Shown piece by piece: positions 1-13,151 of a stretch of DNA of 64,000 bases (position 1 is the first letter of the stretch; every line of letters starts with the position of its first letter). The stretch lies in assembly GCA_008508345.1 (NCBI GenBank), contig QNGE01001248.1, positions 23,241 to 87,240 on the forward strand, given 5' to 3'. The DNA is from Paragonimus westermani (lineage: Eukaryota; Platyhelminthes; Trematoda; Plagiorchiida; Troglotrematidae). Position numbers and translations under genes: made by a program. The notes beneath the pieces were generated by a model. The model saw nothing but the letters and a program-made list of their open reading frames with translations, made no database searches and was not told where the DNA came from.

Positions 1-441
1 AGAGTAAGTAGCAGCTTATCTTGAAGTGGCCAAGATTACTTACATTGGTTGTTAAATGGATTGATTTCATTTGTGAATTAAGTCACAATGACCACATTTT
101 CCTTTCCACGGAAATCCGCTAATTGACAATCCTGTCTAGTTGACCGTATTGATTGCACCCCTGTCTTACCTTTAAGTGCCTTCGATTTATCATTATTAAG
201 TAGCTTGAGCCTGGTGCTGACCTCTGGCATTGCACACCTTGTCAGTGACCACTTACCTTCAGCTTCGCATAGCCACTTACGCATAGTCTGCCATAAATAA
301 CACAGTCTTGTAACCGGTCCGATCAGTGTGAAGAAGGCACGGGCCAGAAGGGAAAGGGTACCGATAGGCATAACTACTGACTGACTACAAACTCGTGTGG
401 AGGCTGTCTGGTAATCTATATATCAATTTTTATTGTTTCAG

Positions 442-694
442 TGTCGTCAATTTGACTCAGCCTGATGTCATAGTGGTAACGCATAAAGGAGTTGCTAAAG
501 TGGACACTGGTTGTTTAACTGATGGTACTGCTGACCGTCCATCCGTGGACACTGGGTCCACTTGTGAGGCACAGTTCAGATACGCGCTAGCCAATCGGTC
601 CCAGTCTGTACGAAATTGCTCTCGTTACTCAACAGTTTACGCCGCCGACCGCCAGAGAATTCCATCTGTACGTCTGATTATGACTCCGGAACAA
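442..694 (+). CDS. Candidate internal exon of an unidentified gene
   Basis: An open frame of 84 codons plus one split base lies between a good 3' splice site (pyrimidine-rich run ending tttcag at 436-441) and a good 5' splice site (CAA|GTAAGC at 692-700). The reading begins VVNLTQPDVIVVTHKG and ends RLIMTPEQ. The peptide is of mixed composition with four Cys, is not low complexity, and has no membrane segment. I do not recognise a family. The exon would enter with one base completing a codon and leave in phase 0. No neighbouring exon could be matched on either side, so the gene may lie mostly outside the window, or this may be a chance open frame with lucky splice sites. Confidence 0.35.
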
Positions 695-3600
695 GTAAGC
701 TGCTCTTCATTTTGTTTAAAGTTGTTTCCTGCGTCATATATACCCGAGACAAGATCACACGGTTCTTCCATCTTTCGGCAATATCATTTTTAGTGTCTAT
801 TAGACAGTAGCCACTAATCGTAACGAACCACTGAAAGGTGGTGGGTTAAATTCTGTTAAAATAACCCTTATAGAATCAGAAGTGTGCACAAAAACAGGAA
901 AAACGGGCCCGATAAAATTACACTGCCACTCTCAGCGATTTATTTGTACAGCAGAATAGCGCGATGTATCTGTTATTTCGGTTTAGAGCTTTAGCGCCTC
1001 AATCGGGTAAACTTCAGACGAATGGCCGTAGCACAATGAAACTCAAACTCCTCCGTGCTGACTTCAAAAACTACCGGTCCGGTCACTCATCTATGCACTT
1101 CAGCTCGTTTGCTTATAAAGCAGGCTGGTATACCCTACGGATGTTTTACGGATTAGAAGTCGGGAATGCAATCCGACTCGTCTGGGAAGTATTTCGGGAA
1201 AAATCTGTTATAACCCCATGGTATTCGGCGCATAGATTAGGGCGTTGTTTTGCTGCCAAAAAACAGTCGATTATCAGATTAAAGAGAATACAAAAGTATT
1301 CCGTCGTCGGTACATAAAAGATATCGTCCTTATTACGTTTAATATAGTACGAACATGCCTCCAGGACTGGTAACACCACCTATGCGATCAACAAGTGCCC
1401 ATAGTTGGCGCACTGATTGAAGTAGGCTTTATATTTCTGGAGATTTTTTGGTGGTACCTTGTCAGATCTGTTCGCATTAGTATCTTTATTATCCCTAGAG
1501 CAAACGGTGAGCCACCAGTGAGTATAGTAAGCAGTTTGTAACTCCCAATAAAGGGTGTTGTATATGGACATACCAGCTGATTTCAGTTGCCTACTAACAC
1601 ATCCACCAAATCATTCTCCTTGGCATACTTTCTGTTCAGAATCGCTACCTTCCGGAACGAAAGCAAAAGTCAGTCTTCGTGGCACAAAGCAAATCTCAGT
1701 TTATTGAGTTTCTGTTGGCTATTTTATAGACCAGACGCATCGGTAGAATGAAGAATTACAATTGGTGTTGACGCTTTCGCTTTCTCATTGGTCGGCTCGA
1801 CTCCGCTTGTAGCTCGTTTGTTTCAAGGCGTGACGCACTGAAACAACTTGTTTTACTGCGGTGCTGGTTATAACAAAATCCAATGATGAAGCACCGTGCC
1901 GTGCTGATTGGTCCCCGCGCTGACACAAGTCTGTTCGTATTTTCAACACTGATTGGCCGTAGACTTCTGTGAATCAATGGTTGACTTCGTATCGATGCGT
2001 TTTTCCAATCCAATTCCATTACACTTTCCATCATCTTATCAGGACACGGATGTTAGAGGAATGATTTGAGCTCATGGACCCATCCTGTTACATCGAACGC
2101 TGGTCGTCCCTATTTTTGCTTACTCAATGCAACCTCGCAATAGTAATTAGTTAGACAACATACTTACACATGACTATAGGTTTATTGATGTCTTTTGGCA
2201 ACTCTTCACACACTTAGCTGTACCTTTCGGAAGGCTAAATGTTCTTCCAATTTGCTCGGTTTACTCCATCGAGGCGCAACATTCGGAAGCGAGTGCACAC
2301 GAAAGAGAACTACCTACACCATGGCCATGTAACGAATTCATACCCAAGTCACTGTCAGAAAAGCCCATCATCTGCAGGATTAACCAGACGATTACGTGTT
2401 CATTTCTCTGGACGTCCAATTTCCTCATACTCGTTTGATGCTCAGCATGCGCCTTAGTCTAGCCTCAAAGTAACGACATCAGGGCACCCATATAAATTTT
2501 TTCCCGCACAGTTGATTATCCCAAGGATCACTCGATCAAAGCCTACATTCCCGCTTTCTAACGGGACGTGTTCTTTTGCTATAAAAAAATGAATACTGTG
2601 GGCTTGATAAAGAAAATACTGTTAAGCAAATGGGTGGGCGTAGAGTATTTTGCTCACTTTATAACTGAAGTTCTCATAGAAACCGCCATCATTTCTAATC
2701 AAACCCAGATGTGGGCACATTACACCTAGGAAATTAACTTTTACCGCCTTTTGTAGTGTTAGTTTACCGAACTGAATAGTATAAAATCTATAAGTTAGGA
2801 CGGATTTAACCAATCGAGGCGTCTTGATGGACAAGCAGAGTGCTATGAGGAACACTTTAACTGGCCTGTGGGTAATGGAAATGGCGTCGTTAGTTAAGAG
2901 GCTCCCGATGAACTCCCGTCGGAAATATAAGTGACCTTGACTTAGTGCAACATATTGGAAGTCACTGAAGCCCTAGGTCTGGACCTTCAGTTTTCTTCAG
3001 CGACGGTGATGATGAAAGACCGGTGTCCGATCTGATCACACTCTTTTTCCGTCTCATCTGGAAGACCGAAATGGTGCCTTATGACTGGCGCTTACCAACA
3101 GTATGGCTACCATTGCGTGAAAGAAATCACAAAGTGGCCAGACGGGGACGCGTTCACTAACTATGAAATCTATGACCGCCTCGCTGAGAAAAGCCGCTGG
3201 ATACCGTCCCCTCGATTGGGAGGGTTCTTGATCATTCACCCCACCGGTCGGAAATGTAATCGTACACAGCAGTGTGTAACGTTCAGGAACGAGCCTGTAT
3301 CTATTAGGTTGTTGAATGTCGATTTCCGTGAAACACCATTGTTTGTTCACACTTCTGCTTGTTTTTCTTATGCATTTTTGCTCATTTATCGCTGCTCTAT
3401 CTTGTGGACTATTGTCAGAGTCAGTAGCAACTTGAACCACAATACCCAGATCACTGTTCAGAACTAAAAATGGGGGTCACTATGATGGTAATTCAGCCCT
3501 GATGTTGTCCTGCTTTTGTAATTTGTTGCAAGTTTACTGATAATGAGCTAAGCTAACAAACAGTTATATTACAACAGACTTTCTGCCAGATGACTGATTT

Positions 3601-6600
3601 TCCATAAAGAATAAGTGAAGAAGCTTAGTTAAAGTGCAGGCGGATTAACTCTCGTTTTCCAAAAAATGACAAATGATTAAATTGGGAATCACAGCAGTAA
3701 CCTTTGATTTAGTAATCGGCCCCAAAAATTCTAGATTTTTCAGAAGTCTATGAATCGTGTGCCAGCTTTCGCATTATCTGGGAGAAACTTGAGCTAAACC
3801 TGGTGCCCAGTACTCTCGAAGTGAAGATAGGAAGGACAACTATCCTGGAAATTTAAACAAGCTCTTTGGCAAAAGCGGGGTCTATCAGCAGCAGTCCAAA
3901 AAGCTAGCCGGACACTTTTCCCTGTCTTTTGGTTACCTGTGATCAAAGATAGACCGTTATGCTTCTGAACTGCGTCCAGTTATTCTGCTCGTCACACCTC
4001 TCTATCGTATCTAGTTGGGCTCGTGGTCACCGTAGTACTCTGTCCGTAACTTTCCTGGGAGTGACCGATTAAGACAATTCCAAATTATTCAATTAGTCAG
4101 CCGACAGCTCGTCCGCTTGAACAAGGCCATAATCATCCAGCGTTAATCAACAGCACTCTCGTCAAGAGTAAGGAGTGTTTGAGACTAACACTGCAGAGAT
4201 TATACCAGACCAGCGGTGGTAGGCAGAATTTCCGGAAATGAGCATTCTGTAGCGTTCATTTGTAGAAACAGCTGGTGCATTCCTCTTGCAAAGTGAAACA
4301 GACATATATGAAGAAATTGCTTCATGAACAAGGGTTTACGCTATCAAAACCCGACAACTTGTTTAAGAAAAACGGCGTGTTTGTAGTCGCTAGCGCGATA
4401 CAACGTTCTTGGTTTTTTCATGGCTTTCTGCGTATTACGTTGCTTCTCCTTTCCTGAAGTTTCTCGTTTTATTTGACGCTATTTAAACCCATCAGTAGCG
4501 ATAGAAGACATACATTGCGAGATGTTAACATCTCGTCCACACTCTTCGGTCAGGAACGTAAAACACTAGAATATATAGGACATGCGAATAGCTGCCTGCA
4601 TGAAATACATCGCCAGATGTATGTTTTCTATCGCCACTGGTGGACTAGATCAAGGGAACTCAGTGTTTTAATTTTCTCAAACGAAGACTCTCTACGCTAT
4701 TTAAACCTTGAACTTTTTAAGACACGACACCCCTCTATCAGGCCTAACTTTGATCACACCTGTGTATTTACAGGAGGCCAGATGTGAAAATTTCCAACCC
4801 TAAGTGATTTCGAGCAAGTGACAGAAACAGCATGTCTTAATACGGAGGTGGTCTTCCGGTTGAGATATGAGGCCTCTCAGCTCAGCCAGCATGCCGTTTC
4901 TATCACTGGTTCGAGTCTGACGGAAAAACAGACTTATTTTTACAGTTAAAGCTCTTTTAAATTATTCTACCTGCTAAACTGTCCATCAATAATAAAAATG
5001 TATTTGGAAACACGTGTCCCAGATACTTACACACTATTTGGTTGATGTACCAGTTGCTTAGTTTCAACCAATAAGTCCATCGGAGGTCAGATATAGCGAA
5101 CGGGTACGTTTTAAATATTCCAGCCTGAATACAACACAGTACTAGATTGAGGAACACCCAGTACTCTGTTGACCTCCATTTTCTTAGTCCAGTAAATGCT
5201 GTCAGTGAAATGCTTCTGGCATGCAGCAGAACTTCACAATAATCAATGCACGGCGGTATCATTTTAAAATCACCGGAATCTGTGTGTAATCAACAGCGTT
5301 GAACGTTCTACCTCATAGATCTTAGTGACTGAAGAAAATTGAGGGACTCAAGTGTGTTACAGCTTTCTTCTCGGCATATAACATTTTTCGATGAATAGGT
5401 CACTGTGAAAATGTATGTACGTTTGCGGTGTAAGTCGACATTTGTACGAAACCGTTGGTCGAAGGACCCCACCATTCTAACAATTTATTTTCCCCTACCA
5501 TCTGATTTATTTGGTTATAAGCATGCTGACCACTGTGTGTGTTACCTTACTAAGTTTGATTATTTCCAGTGGCTTCATTTATTCATTCAGTGTAAACCTG
5601 CGTTATAGGCGAACATTTTTCCCGATTTTTTTTACAGTATCAGCACATGAAAGATGCACATGATTTTCAAGGTGGGACGGTGGTAGGGACGAGCTGTTGT
5701 TGCCGAAAGAAAATACAAGGTCCTGATAACGAATTATACAATGGTATAGTTTATTTAACACACGCTAAAGTTTAATGTGTAGCTGGCTATTGTTCTGTTA
5801 GTTTTAGTAGACACAATCCTCCTTAGGTTACCGATAAACTTTTTTTTTTGATAAATTGTAATTCCACATTAACTTCGATTCTGCTAGGTTAATCACCAAT
5901 ACTGAAGTACTGCTCAAGGTAGCAGCCGTAAATATTTTAGAGAGTGGTACTTTAGAGCTTGTTTTGAAGGGGTAAAATCTTGCACGCCGATGTCTATTGG
6001 CTACAATACTCCGGCGGGTGTTGTTCGAGTTCTGACTATATCTATGACTAAATCTTTATATTTATATCTAAGACTATATCTGTGTTAAGCAGGTAATAGC
6101 AGCCAGACGATCAGTACTCAACATCGGTTTGAGAGATGCACTAGTTGGTGCGAAAGTTGACTCCTTTTGGCTATATTGGCCACCTAGTAGAATTCCACAG
6201 AACAGTACCCCCTACGGCGGGAATGGTAAGGAGTCCCCAAAGTGGGATCTTCTACCTCGATGTAATTCTGTTTTATCTTTTTCTCGCTATCTCTCTCACG
6301 AGTCTTTAGCCTCCTGATAACTCACTTTTCCCGAAACCCGACTACCAGTCACATGGGCGCGGGTTCGAGTCCCGTTGACAAGACTACTGCTATATAGCTT
6401 TCAGAAGTCAGGCAGTATCAAACTTATGGAGGACTTCGTATTTCACATGACAGCAAATAGTTTGTGGTGTAATAGCAAAATATTCAACTTAAGTAACACT
6501 CTATTTAAGATATCCGTTTCCTGGAAAAGTATATCTTTCAAACACCAATAAGGCGGTCAAGCAACCTTAACATTTTGCTGCCAACCTACTGGTTGGGGTT

Positions 6601-9600
6601 CCCATCTTGAAGTTGATATATTAATTCAGGACAATGGGAAAGGTTTGTAGAAGACTTGAAGAGATCAACTGAACTTGACCACTCACGGAATCCGTGTCCA
6701 AACCCCGACTTATCTGGACTTCTTTCTTCAATGGGTTCTCGGCCAAAGCTTTTAACCCGCCTGATAGAAGATTTATAGTTTGATGTATCCACGTTGCGTA
6801 AATTGGCAGATTTATTCAATTAGGTGTCTTTTTCTCTTGAAACTGGACTTTGTAATTATAGCTGATCAAATAACTTATCGATAATTAATAAACAAAATGA
6901 ATAAATTATCAACAAATATCAAATAAGTTAAGCTTCTGGAAAGGAGCTGATAACTGTCTTCACCAAATAATTCTAGAGTTTTCCGAAAAAGCTTAACGAA
7001 CACTTCGGTGGCCAGCTGCTATTTTGGTCGTGAAAGTCATCAGCCCGCCTTTCAGCTAGATTTTGAATGTTATCATTTGAAATAATGTTTAAAAATGCGC
7101 TCGAATAAACTTTGAAAACCATCTTTAATGCTCTAGTGAGATGGAATATGCATGGACCGTTGTTTTCAGTGCCGTCGGTGAGTTGTGTTCTTATTCAAGC
7201 TAGGTGCCAGCTCCCGCATACGTTTATTTGGCTTAGCTTAGTTTACTTGAGCAAGGATCTATACCTAGTTTTTACAATTCTGTATCATTTAGTTTTTACT
7301 AATAGATTGACTGGTATTCTTTTAACTTTGATTTCTGTTATGAATTTTACCGCAAGCGATTCTTACGCAGAAGGTATTTTCAGACGCTCTCTTATTTAGT
7401 GTATATCTTTACTAAGGTCCGCGTTAACTTTACTGAAAGGGGCATTAAGTTCATATCGGTAACATGTCAGCATAGATCTCATATCGAACATTTCGAAAAG
7501 TACATAGCAGAAAGCGAACTCTCAAACAAAAACTCCAAATACCTTTTTATTTCGTCTGTACCGGCTTTGTCATTTTTTTCAAGCGGCTTAGATCACATTT
7601 CAAGGATCGATATTGTCAGACTGTAAGGAAACCACTTAATACCGGCGAATTAACTTTCAAGAATAGACCACGAAATCTTAAACTGACCAAAACTAGACGC
7701 GTGTGCTAATTGGAACAATGTTTAACTAACTGGTATCATTCCAAAAATATGTAGGACTACAACTTAATGAGATGAAATTCAAATTATTCTCCTTCCGATG
7801 GATTGTCGCTGTCTACTAAAATAAAAGGTTTCGGACATAAGCGTCTTCTTCATAATCATTACAAAGATGACAGTACAAAGAAGCATGACGTACTCAGGCC
7901 CCTAATGTGCAAGACTCGTTGCTTCAACTAAAAAGCCTCCAACAGATACACGTTAGTCGTCAAAACCTTCGGGATCGCAAATTCCACTTTTGTTCCGCGA
8001 AATTTATCAGGCTTCATACTGCCCAAGTCTTGTTTACAACAACCTGTGTGAACATTAATTAGGATATAAATGTAATCGGTGATGGAATGAAATTCACATG
8101 CTATTTCCGATTTTGGGTACAGTTTTCTTTGGTATCTTCTGCTATTCACTCTATCTGATACATTCAAAATAGGACATTACTACGTGTAAACTCACTTTTT
8201 TACTCTTAATGAAACCATTGGGAAATCTGATAACAAGGTTATTAGACGTGTCGAAAAACATTCATCCGGTTGCTGGGACCATCCAAAGTGCGTGGAATTT
8301 CCGGTAAATGTATCGAAAAGACTTTACTTCTGCTGAATCCCACCTTTGATATAAAGGCGAAGTGAGTTGTAAATTTCCGAGTAAGAGGCATGAATGGTTT
8401 TAATGTACAAAGATGTAACATGTTAAAAGTAGTGTCCAACATCTCTATTCTATCCGTGTTGCGATTTAGCCCTTTTGATCGACATTAGCCCACAATCACA
8501 AATCTCAAACTGTGGTCAATGTTCTCAGGCGGTTCCCTTAGTTTTCAACTTGTAGCTAACACTTTTAGTCAGCTCACCTCATTTTAGCCTGTAGGTTCAA
8601 CAGGCGAGTCGCGGAAACGAATTCTACTCCGATCAGCCATGTGTGGCTGAGTCGTTCAAATATAATACTGCTGTCTCTCGAACGTGGTAAGCATTTTGCA
8701 ATTCTATGCTACTTGGTACAAATTTAATGAATTGTGAAGGCTGAAAATCAAGTGTGGTGTGATCAAAAGGGGATAGAGTCAAAAGCGCGATGCTACGTAA
8801 GCAATACGACAACTTTGATGGCTTTGTAGAAAGTTACTCTGAAACGAATATGAAACAGATATACTGTTCACAACACTAAGTTGAACGTAATAAAGAGCTC
8901 TTTTATTGAGTGGGTCATACTGTGGTAGATGCGACAGCCTGACCGTCATATGTGATTATTATGAATCTTGCTGAATCGAATATGTGTCCGATGGTCCGAC
9001 GTTCCCCCGTTGTGTGTAGTGCTAGGTGCAAATTATGCTCATTGCCTGGTTCACTTGCTGCTATTTCCTGCTCCTCCAGATGAGTATAACCAGATCTGGT
9101 GAGGTGAATGCGAAGTACCTTTGACGGTACGCTCCGTATGTTAGACATGTATAAAAGTTACACGCACATCTTTTGCGTCTTCTTTTTGGCTTAGTATATG
9201 GTGCCATGCTTAGACATTGCGGCTTGACATGATGTGGCGCATAGGGCGATGGGTAGCACATATCTGTGCCATAAGATGAATCAGCGTACCGATCATGTAG
9301 CACTGCCTATTTATCCCTGTCATATATTATCTATCTTTAAAAATTGATGACCTAGCACGAAATGAAAATGAAATTTGCGTTTCTTCATGATCGTCTGTGG
9401 ACTTATTTCCGAGCTACTGGACACTAATAGTTGCCCAAGGTGGCACTGTATTCTGTTGGTTCGCCCGTTGTACCCACTGACCATAAATGAGATGACTCAG
9501 CTAGATATGTTGGGCACTGGTGAAAGCAACAAAAAGTGGCTAAATCAGTGCTTACAGGCCAAAAATTCCGTGTTCATCAGTTTAATGAAGATTAAAAATT

Positions 9601-11165
9601 CTGAATTGAAGCAAAAACTTTCTAGTAGCCTGATCCATGGCACAGCTTTTGAAGGTTAACGCCAGTTTCTTTGCTAATAGTGTTAAAAAGAGAAGGAAGC
9701 ATATCAAGCGATTCTGATTAGTTTTCTTGATGTTTCAAGTTTGTTCCCCCTAACGATGGTCAAGAGGGAAGAATATTATCATGAATTGTTTCAGTCATTC
9801 CCGTGACTGCGTGCAGAACCTATGAATTCTGTTGAAGATATGTATCACCACTTGTAAGCAGTTAACTCAGAAGCTAAATTTTCGTCAGTGTGAATGCTTG
9901 GTGTACAACTAACAAGGCCAGTAGTTGAGCATTGACGATTTACCATTTTAAAAATGCATTTACTGTTCAATTTACCATCCACAGAATTGTACGAATTGTA
10001 GTTGTGGCTCGGTTAGTTCAATCGGACGAAGCGTAGATGCTGCCAAAGATGAAAACTTAGTTTTTGGGTTTACGTTTTCATTTTTTCAGTAGCGGTCTAA
10101 ATGTGTCCTGAAAGTGTTCAGCTGTATACACCAGGGAGAAGAGGTATTTTCCTGTTACTTAGCCGCGTGTGAAATGCAGCCTTTATTAACCTATTTGTTC
10201 ATATCTTCACTAGTATGTTTCCAGTGTTATTGCATGGACCAACTGCAGCGCCCAGAAAGACTTTGCTTAAAAGTTTCCGGAAAAAGGCTTCCAGATGAAG
10301 ACCACATTCTTGTTTGAAGAAGGGGTTCATGTGAATCCTGCGCAAGTTGGCTAGATCCGGAATAAATTTATCAGATTTGAACGTCCAGTTGGTTTCGATG
10401 TCGAACAGCCCCAACTCACGTGGTCAAACCCAAAATTCCCAAGTTACAGGTCAACAACTCCTCAAGATATGCAAAAAAACAAAGTGACAGATTGTTGATG
10501 AAAAAACGTAACAAATCTAAAACTCCTCCCTGTATTATTTTGACGAAACGGCACATCAATGTATCAGAATCAATTTCAAAAAGAATTTATAATCTCAGTT
10601 CACGTGAATCAGTCATCCATGCACCGAATACACTTTCAGTCGATCTTACCACAAGATATTGACTGTTCTACTTTTGTTCGTTTTGTGCCATTTGTCCGTA
10701 CTCCCATAAACTCTTGCCTCCACAGGAAATGGCTTCGTGTAACTATCATCATGCATCCATCCTTGTTCCATCTTGATTTTAAAAAACCGTCGTTGCCACA
10801 TTAACGTAACAGGTATCGGTGTGTTCTAATATCTGTTTATGAAACGACGCACCTTGCTCAAAAATATACTGTCACCACAGGCCTCCAACATTCCCTGTCA
10901 GTAATTCAACAATCCTCCTTGCAGTTTCTGCACGGTGATTTAAAATGCAGATGAAAATGGCTGCTAAGCGCAGTGTTAACAGGAAATCTGAGAATACATT
11001 GTTGCAAAAATTTCGATTTGACATTTCGTGAATTTGGTGGACATATTCCAATGATATTACCGGTCTTCATTGATGCATTGCGCAAGCTAACGGCAGAGTC
11101 ACCAGTTTTATGCAATCTGTTGGTCAGTCTTCAATTTGAATAGTTCATATATGTGATGTAAGTGT
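695..11165. other. Long stretch without a recognisable gene
   Basis: Only short open frames occur here, the longest about 128 codons at 3054-3467 on both strands, and none resembles a known family. A cluster of CCAAT/ATTGG pentamers is at 1786-2012. A good tRNA-type B box (ggttcgagtcc) sits at about 6362, without a cloverleaf around it, and probably belongs to SINE debris. Otherwise this looks like unique or very old repeat-derived intergenic or intronic DNA. Confidence 0.5.
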
Positions 11166-11166
11166 C

Positions 11167-11345
11167 TTGATCGCAGCCTTCACATCCCGGTAAACATTTC
11201 GGCTAACTCACTTCGAAAGGAAGCGTTAAACTCGAGTTTCGCTCTCATCAGATCTCATCCTTATTGTATTTTCTACTCCGAACCTGAATTTGCACTCCGG
11301 CCGACAAGTAAGTGAGACTAGCATGTTAACCACAACGACCAAATC
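11167..11345 (-). repeat. tRNA-SINE-like arm, minus orientation (copy 1, left)
   Basis: In reverse complement this matches the family seen best at 32271-32500. The tail ttgatcgcagcc is at 11167, the segment with ctcgagtttcgctctcatca follows, then a B-box-like block (tgcactccggccg on the plus strand), then the catgttaaccac block. It is heavily diverged. It faces the plus-strand copy at about 11537 across a spacer containing ggttatcgatta, which resembles the spacer in the 31.9-kb palindrome. Confidence 0.6.
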
Positions 11346-11536
11346 CCCGAAACTCCACCACTGATTCAAACCATGCTCAGTTGGTTCAATGAATAGAGTA
11401 ACTTCAGCCTAACTAAGTAGTCCTGATCACTGGGTTATCGATTAGATTGAATAGAGCGATTCTACTTATTCTTATTTCGAAATGACCGAGAAAACTGAAC
11501 ATCATTCATACAAGGTCGTGGTTAAGTGTTTGAATT

Positions 11537-11751
11537 TGATCATTCAGTCGTGCCTGCCGCGAGATTTTTGGCGTTATGGTTAATACGCCCGCCTCATGAG
11601 CACGAAGGTCAGAGTGCAAATTCCGGCTCCGACAAAGATGTGCACTACTGGTGAACTCTAATAAGAACGAAATTCGAGTCTGGTAGTGAGCTAGCCGAAT
11701 GGCTTACTTGAACGCGACGGCTGCCATCAAGTGTGAGCGCTGTTCGGTTTT
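11537..11751 (+). repeat. tRNA-SINE-like arm, plus orientation (copy 1, right)
   Basis: It begins with tgatcattcagtcgtgcc, continues through an A-box-like region, a block with tgcaaattccggctcc (degenerate B box) and gatgtgcactactggtgaact, and ends with catcaagtgtgagcgctgttc. All of these align with the plus arm at 32271-32500. With the minus copy at 11167-11345 it forms an old head-to-head inverted pair. Confidence 0.6.
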
Positions 11752-13100
11752 GAAGTACCCTAAACGCCCGAACTTCTATCAGGATAAGATCTAATCAACG
11801 GTTTTCACAAGAACGAAATCAGGTGCAAAACTATCATAGTACTGTCATCCCATAACTCTATGACCGGAATTTGTAACTTCCGCAAGTTTTCGCTAGGTTC
11901 GATGATGTACAACACGAAATCAATATTGGACGTCTTATCACCACCGCGGATGGGACGAGTATGGTCCATCAAATGATTGGCTACAGGCATTTCACCATTT
12001 TGTTCCTAATGACGGCGCCTGGAGTGTGGCTGTCAAAACAGGGAGGAGATATTGACACAGCGATGTGAGAGTGAATTGCAGAGGAATTGCCGGGGTTCTG
12101 AACAAATTTAGAACTGCTGTATTGGTGAATCACACTTGGTATTGCGTTGCAAAACGATTGCAGAGGCGGATAAAGGAAGACTGGTCCGTTCTATTCAGCA
12201 TACAACACTGGGTTTTTTAATAGAAGGTAATAACACTGAAGGTGCCTGTATGACAAGTCCAACCTGTCTAAGGTTGGTACACTTATTCTTGCATACTGGA
12301 ACACTTATACGAAAATGAGTAAAGCGGGTAGGACACCATTTTACTTGGGATGATCGTCGATGATCACAAGTGATAAAAATTCGCTTTGGAAGGTCCCAAG
12401 AACTGACTTGTTAGTACGGTTTACGAGTGAAAGAGACATGTCTTGTCTCTCAGAGATATAGAGGCGGTTCATTGACGATTTAAAAGGAATTTAGTTTTAT
12501 GGAAGAAAACAGCCAATGATATCGAGTGGAATGCAAGTGACAGCCCGCTACATCATCACACTTGTGATACGTCTTTTACCGCTTGCTGACAAGTTGACCT
12601 GTAGCAAATTAATTTTCCTCTAGAAATGTGTATAATTTCTCTGGATCTTTGCTTTTTAGTTAGAAGCATATCAAGTATTTGGATTTGCAAACAAAAAGAC
12701 TTGGCTTGAGCTCAGTCGAGGACCTCTGAGACTTCAGGACAAGAAAATTATGCCAAGATGAAATCATTACAGTGGCTGTCATTTTGAACGTCTTTATGAA
12801 GAGGCCTGAAAATAGGTCTTTTGAAAGGTGATGTTTGTAAGCGGTGTGGGAATTATATCCTGCGTGTAGTTTAGGATTTCAACCAAACAGTTAGCCAGCC
12901 TCTTTGGGTGCAGTCAGTCGATACAGCAAGCCTCATAAGACCTGAAACTAGAATGGACAGCGGCCTTGGCCCAGTAACATAAAATTTCACAAACCGTTTG
13001 AGTAAACGTGCCACTATAATGACTTCCGGTGAACTGTTATTTTTACTCAAAAGGTAGGCATCTAAATAATGACTGACTGGCTATAATCAGTCTATTTCGG

Positions 13101-13151
13101 TAGTTAGCCCCCCGTTCTCCCATGCCCTGTTTTCTCCTGCGGGGCTAACTA
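13101..13151. repeat. Perfect 11-bp inverted repeat (hairpin)
   Basis: The sequence tagttagcccc at 13101-13111 is exactly complementary to ggggctaacta at 13141-13151. The loop is 29 nt and pyrimidine-rich. There is no T-run or gene end next to it, so I see no reason to call it a terminator. Confidence 0.6.

Noticed and set aside
3054..3467. Overlapping 128-codon frames on both strands
   Set aside because: Mirror frames on opposite strands arise from local lack of stop triplets. Neither shows a known motif.
6355..6376. Perfect B-box-like sequence ggttcgagtcc suggesting a tRNA gene
   Set aside because: No acceptor stem, anticodon arm or A box at the right spacing could be folded, so it is more likely SINE debris.
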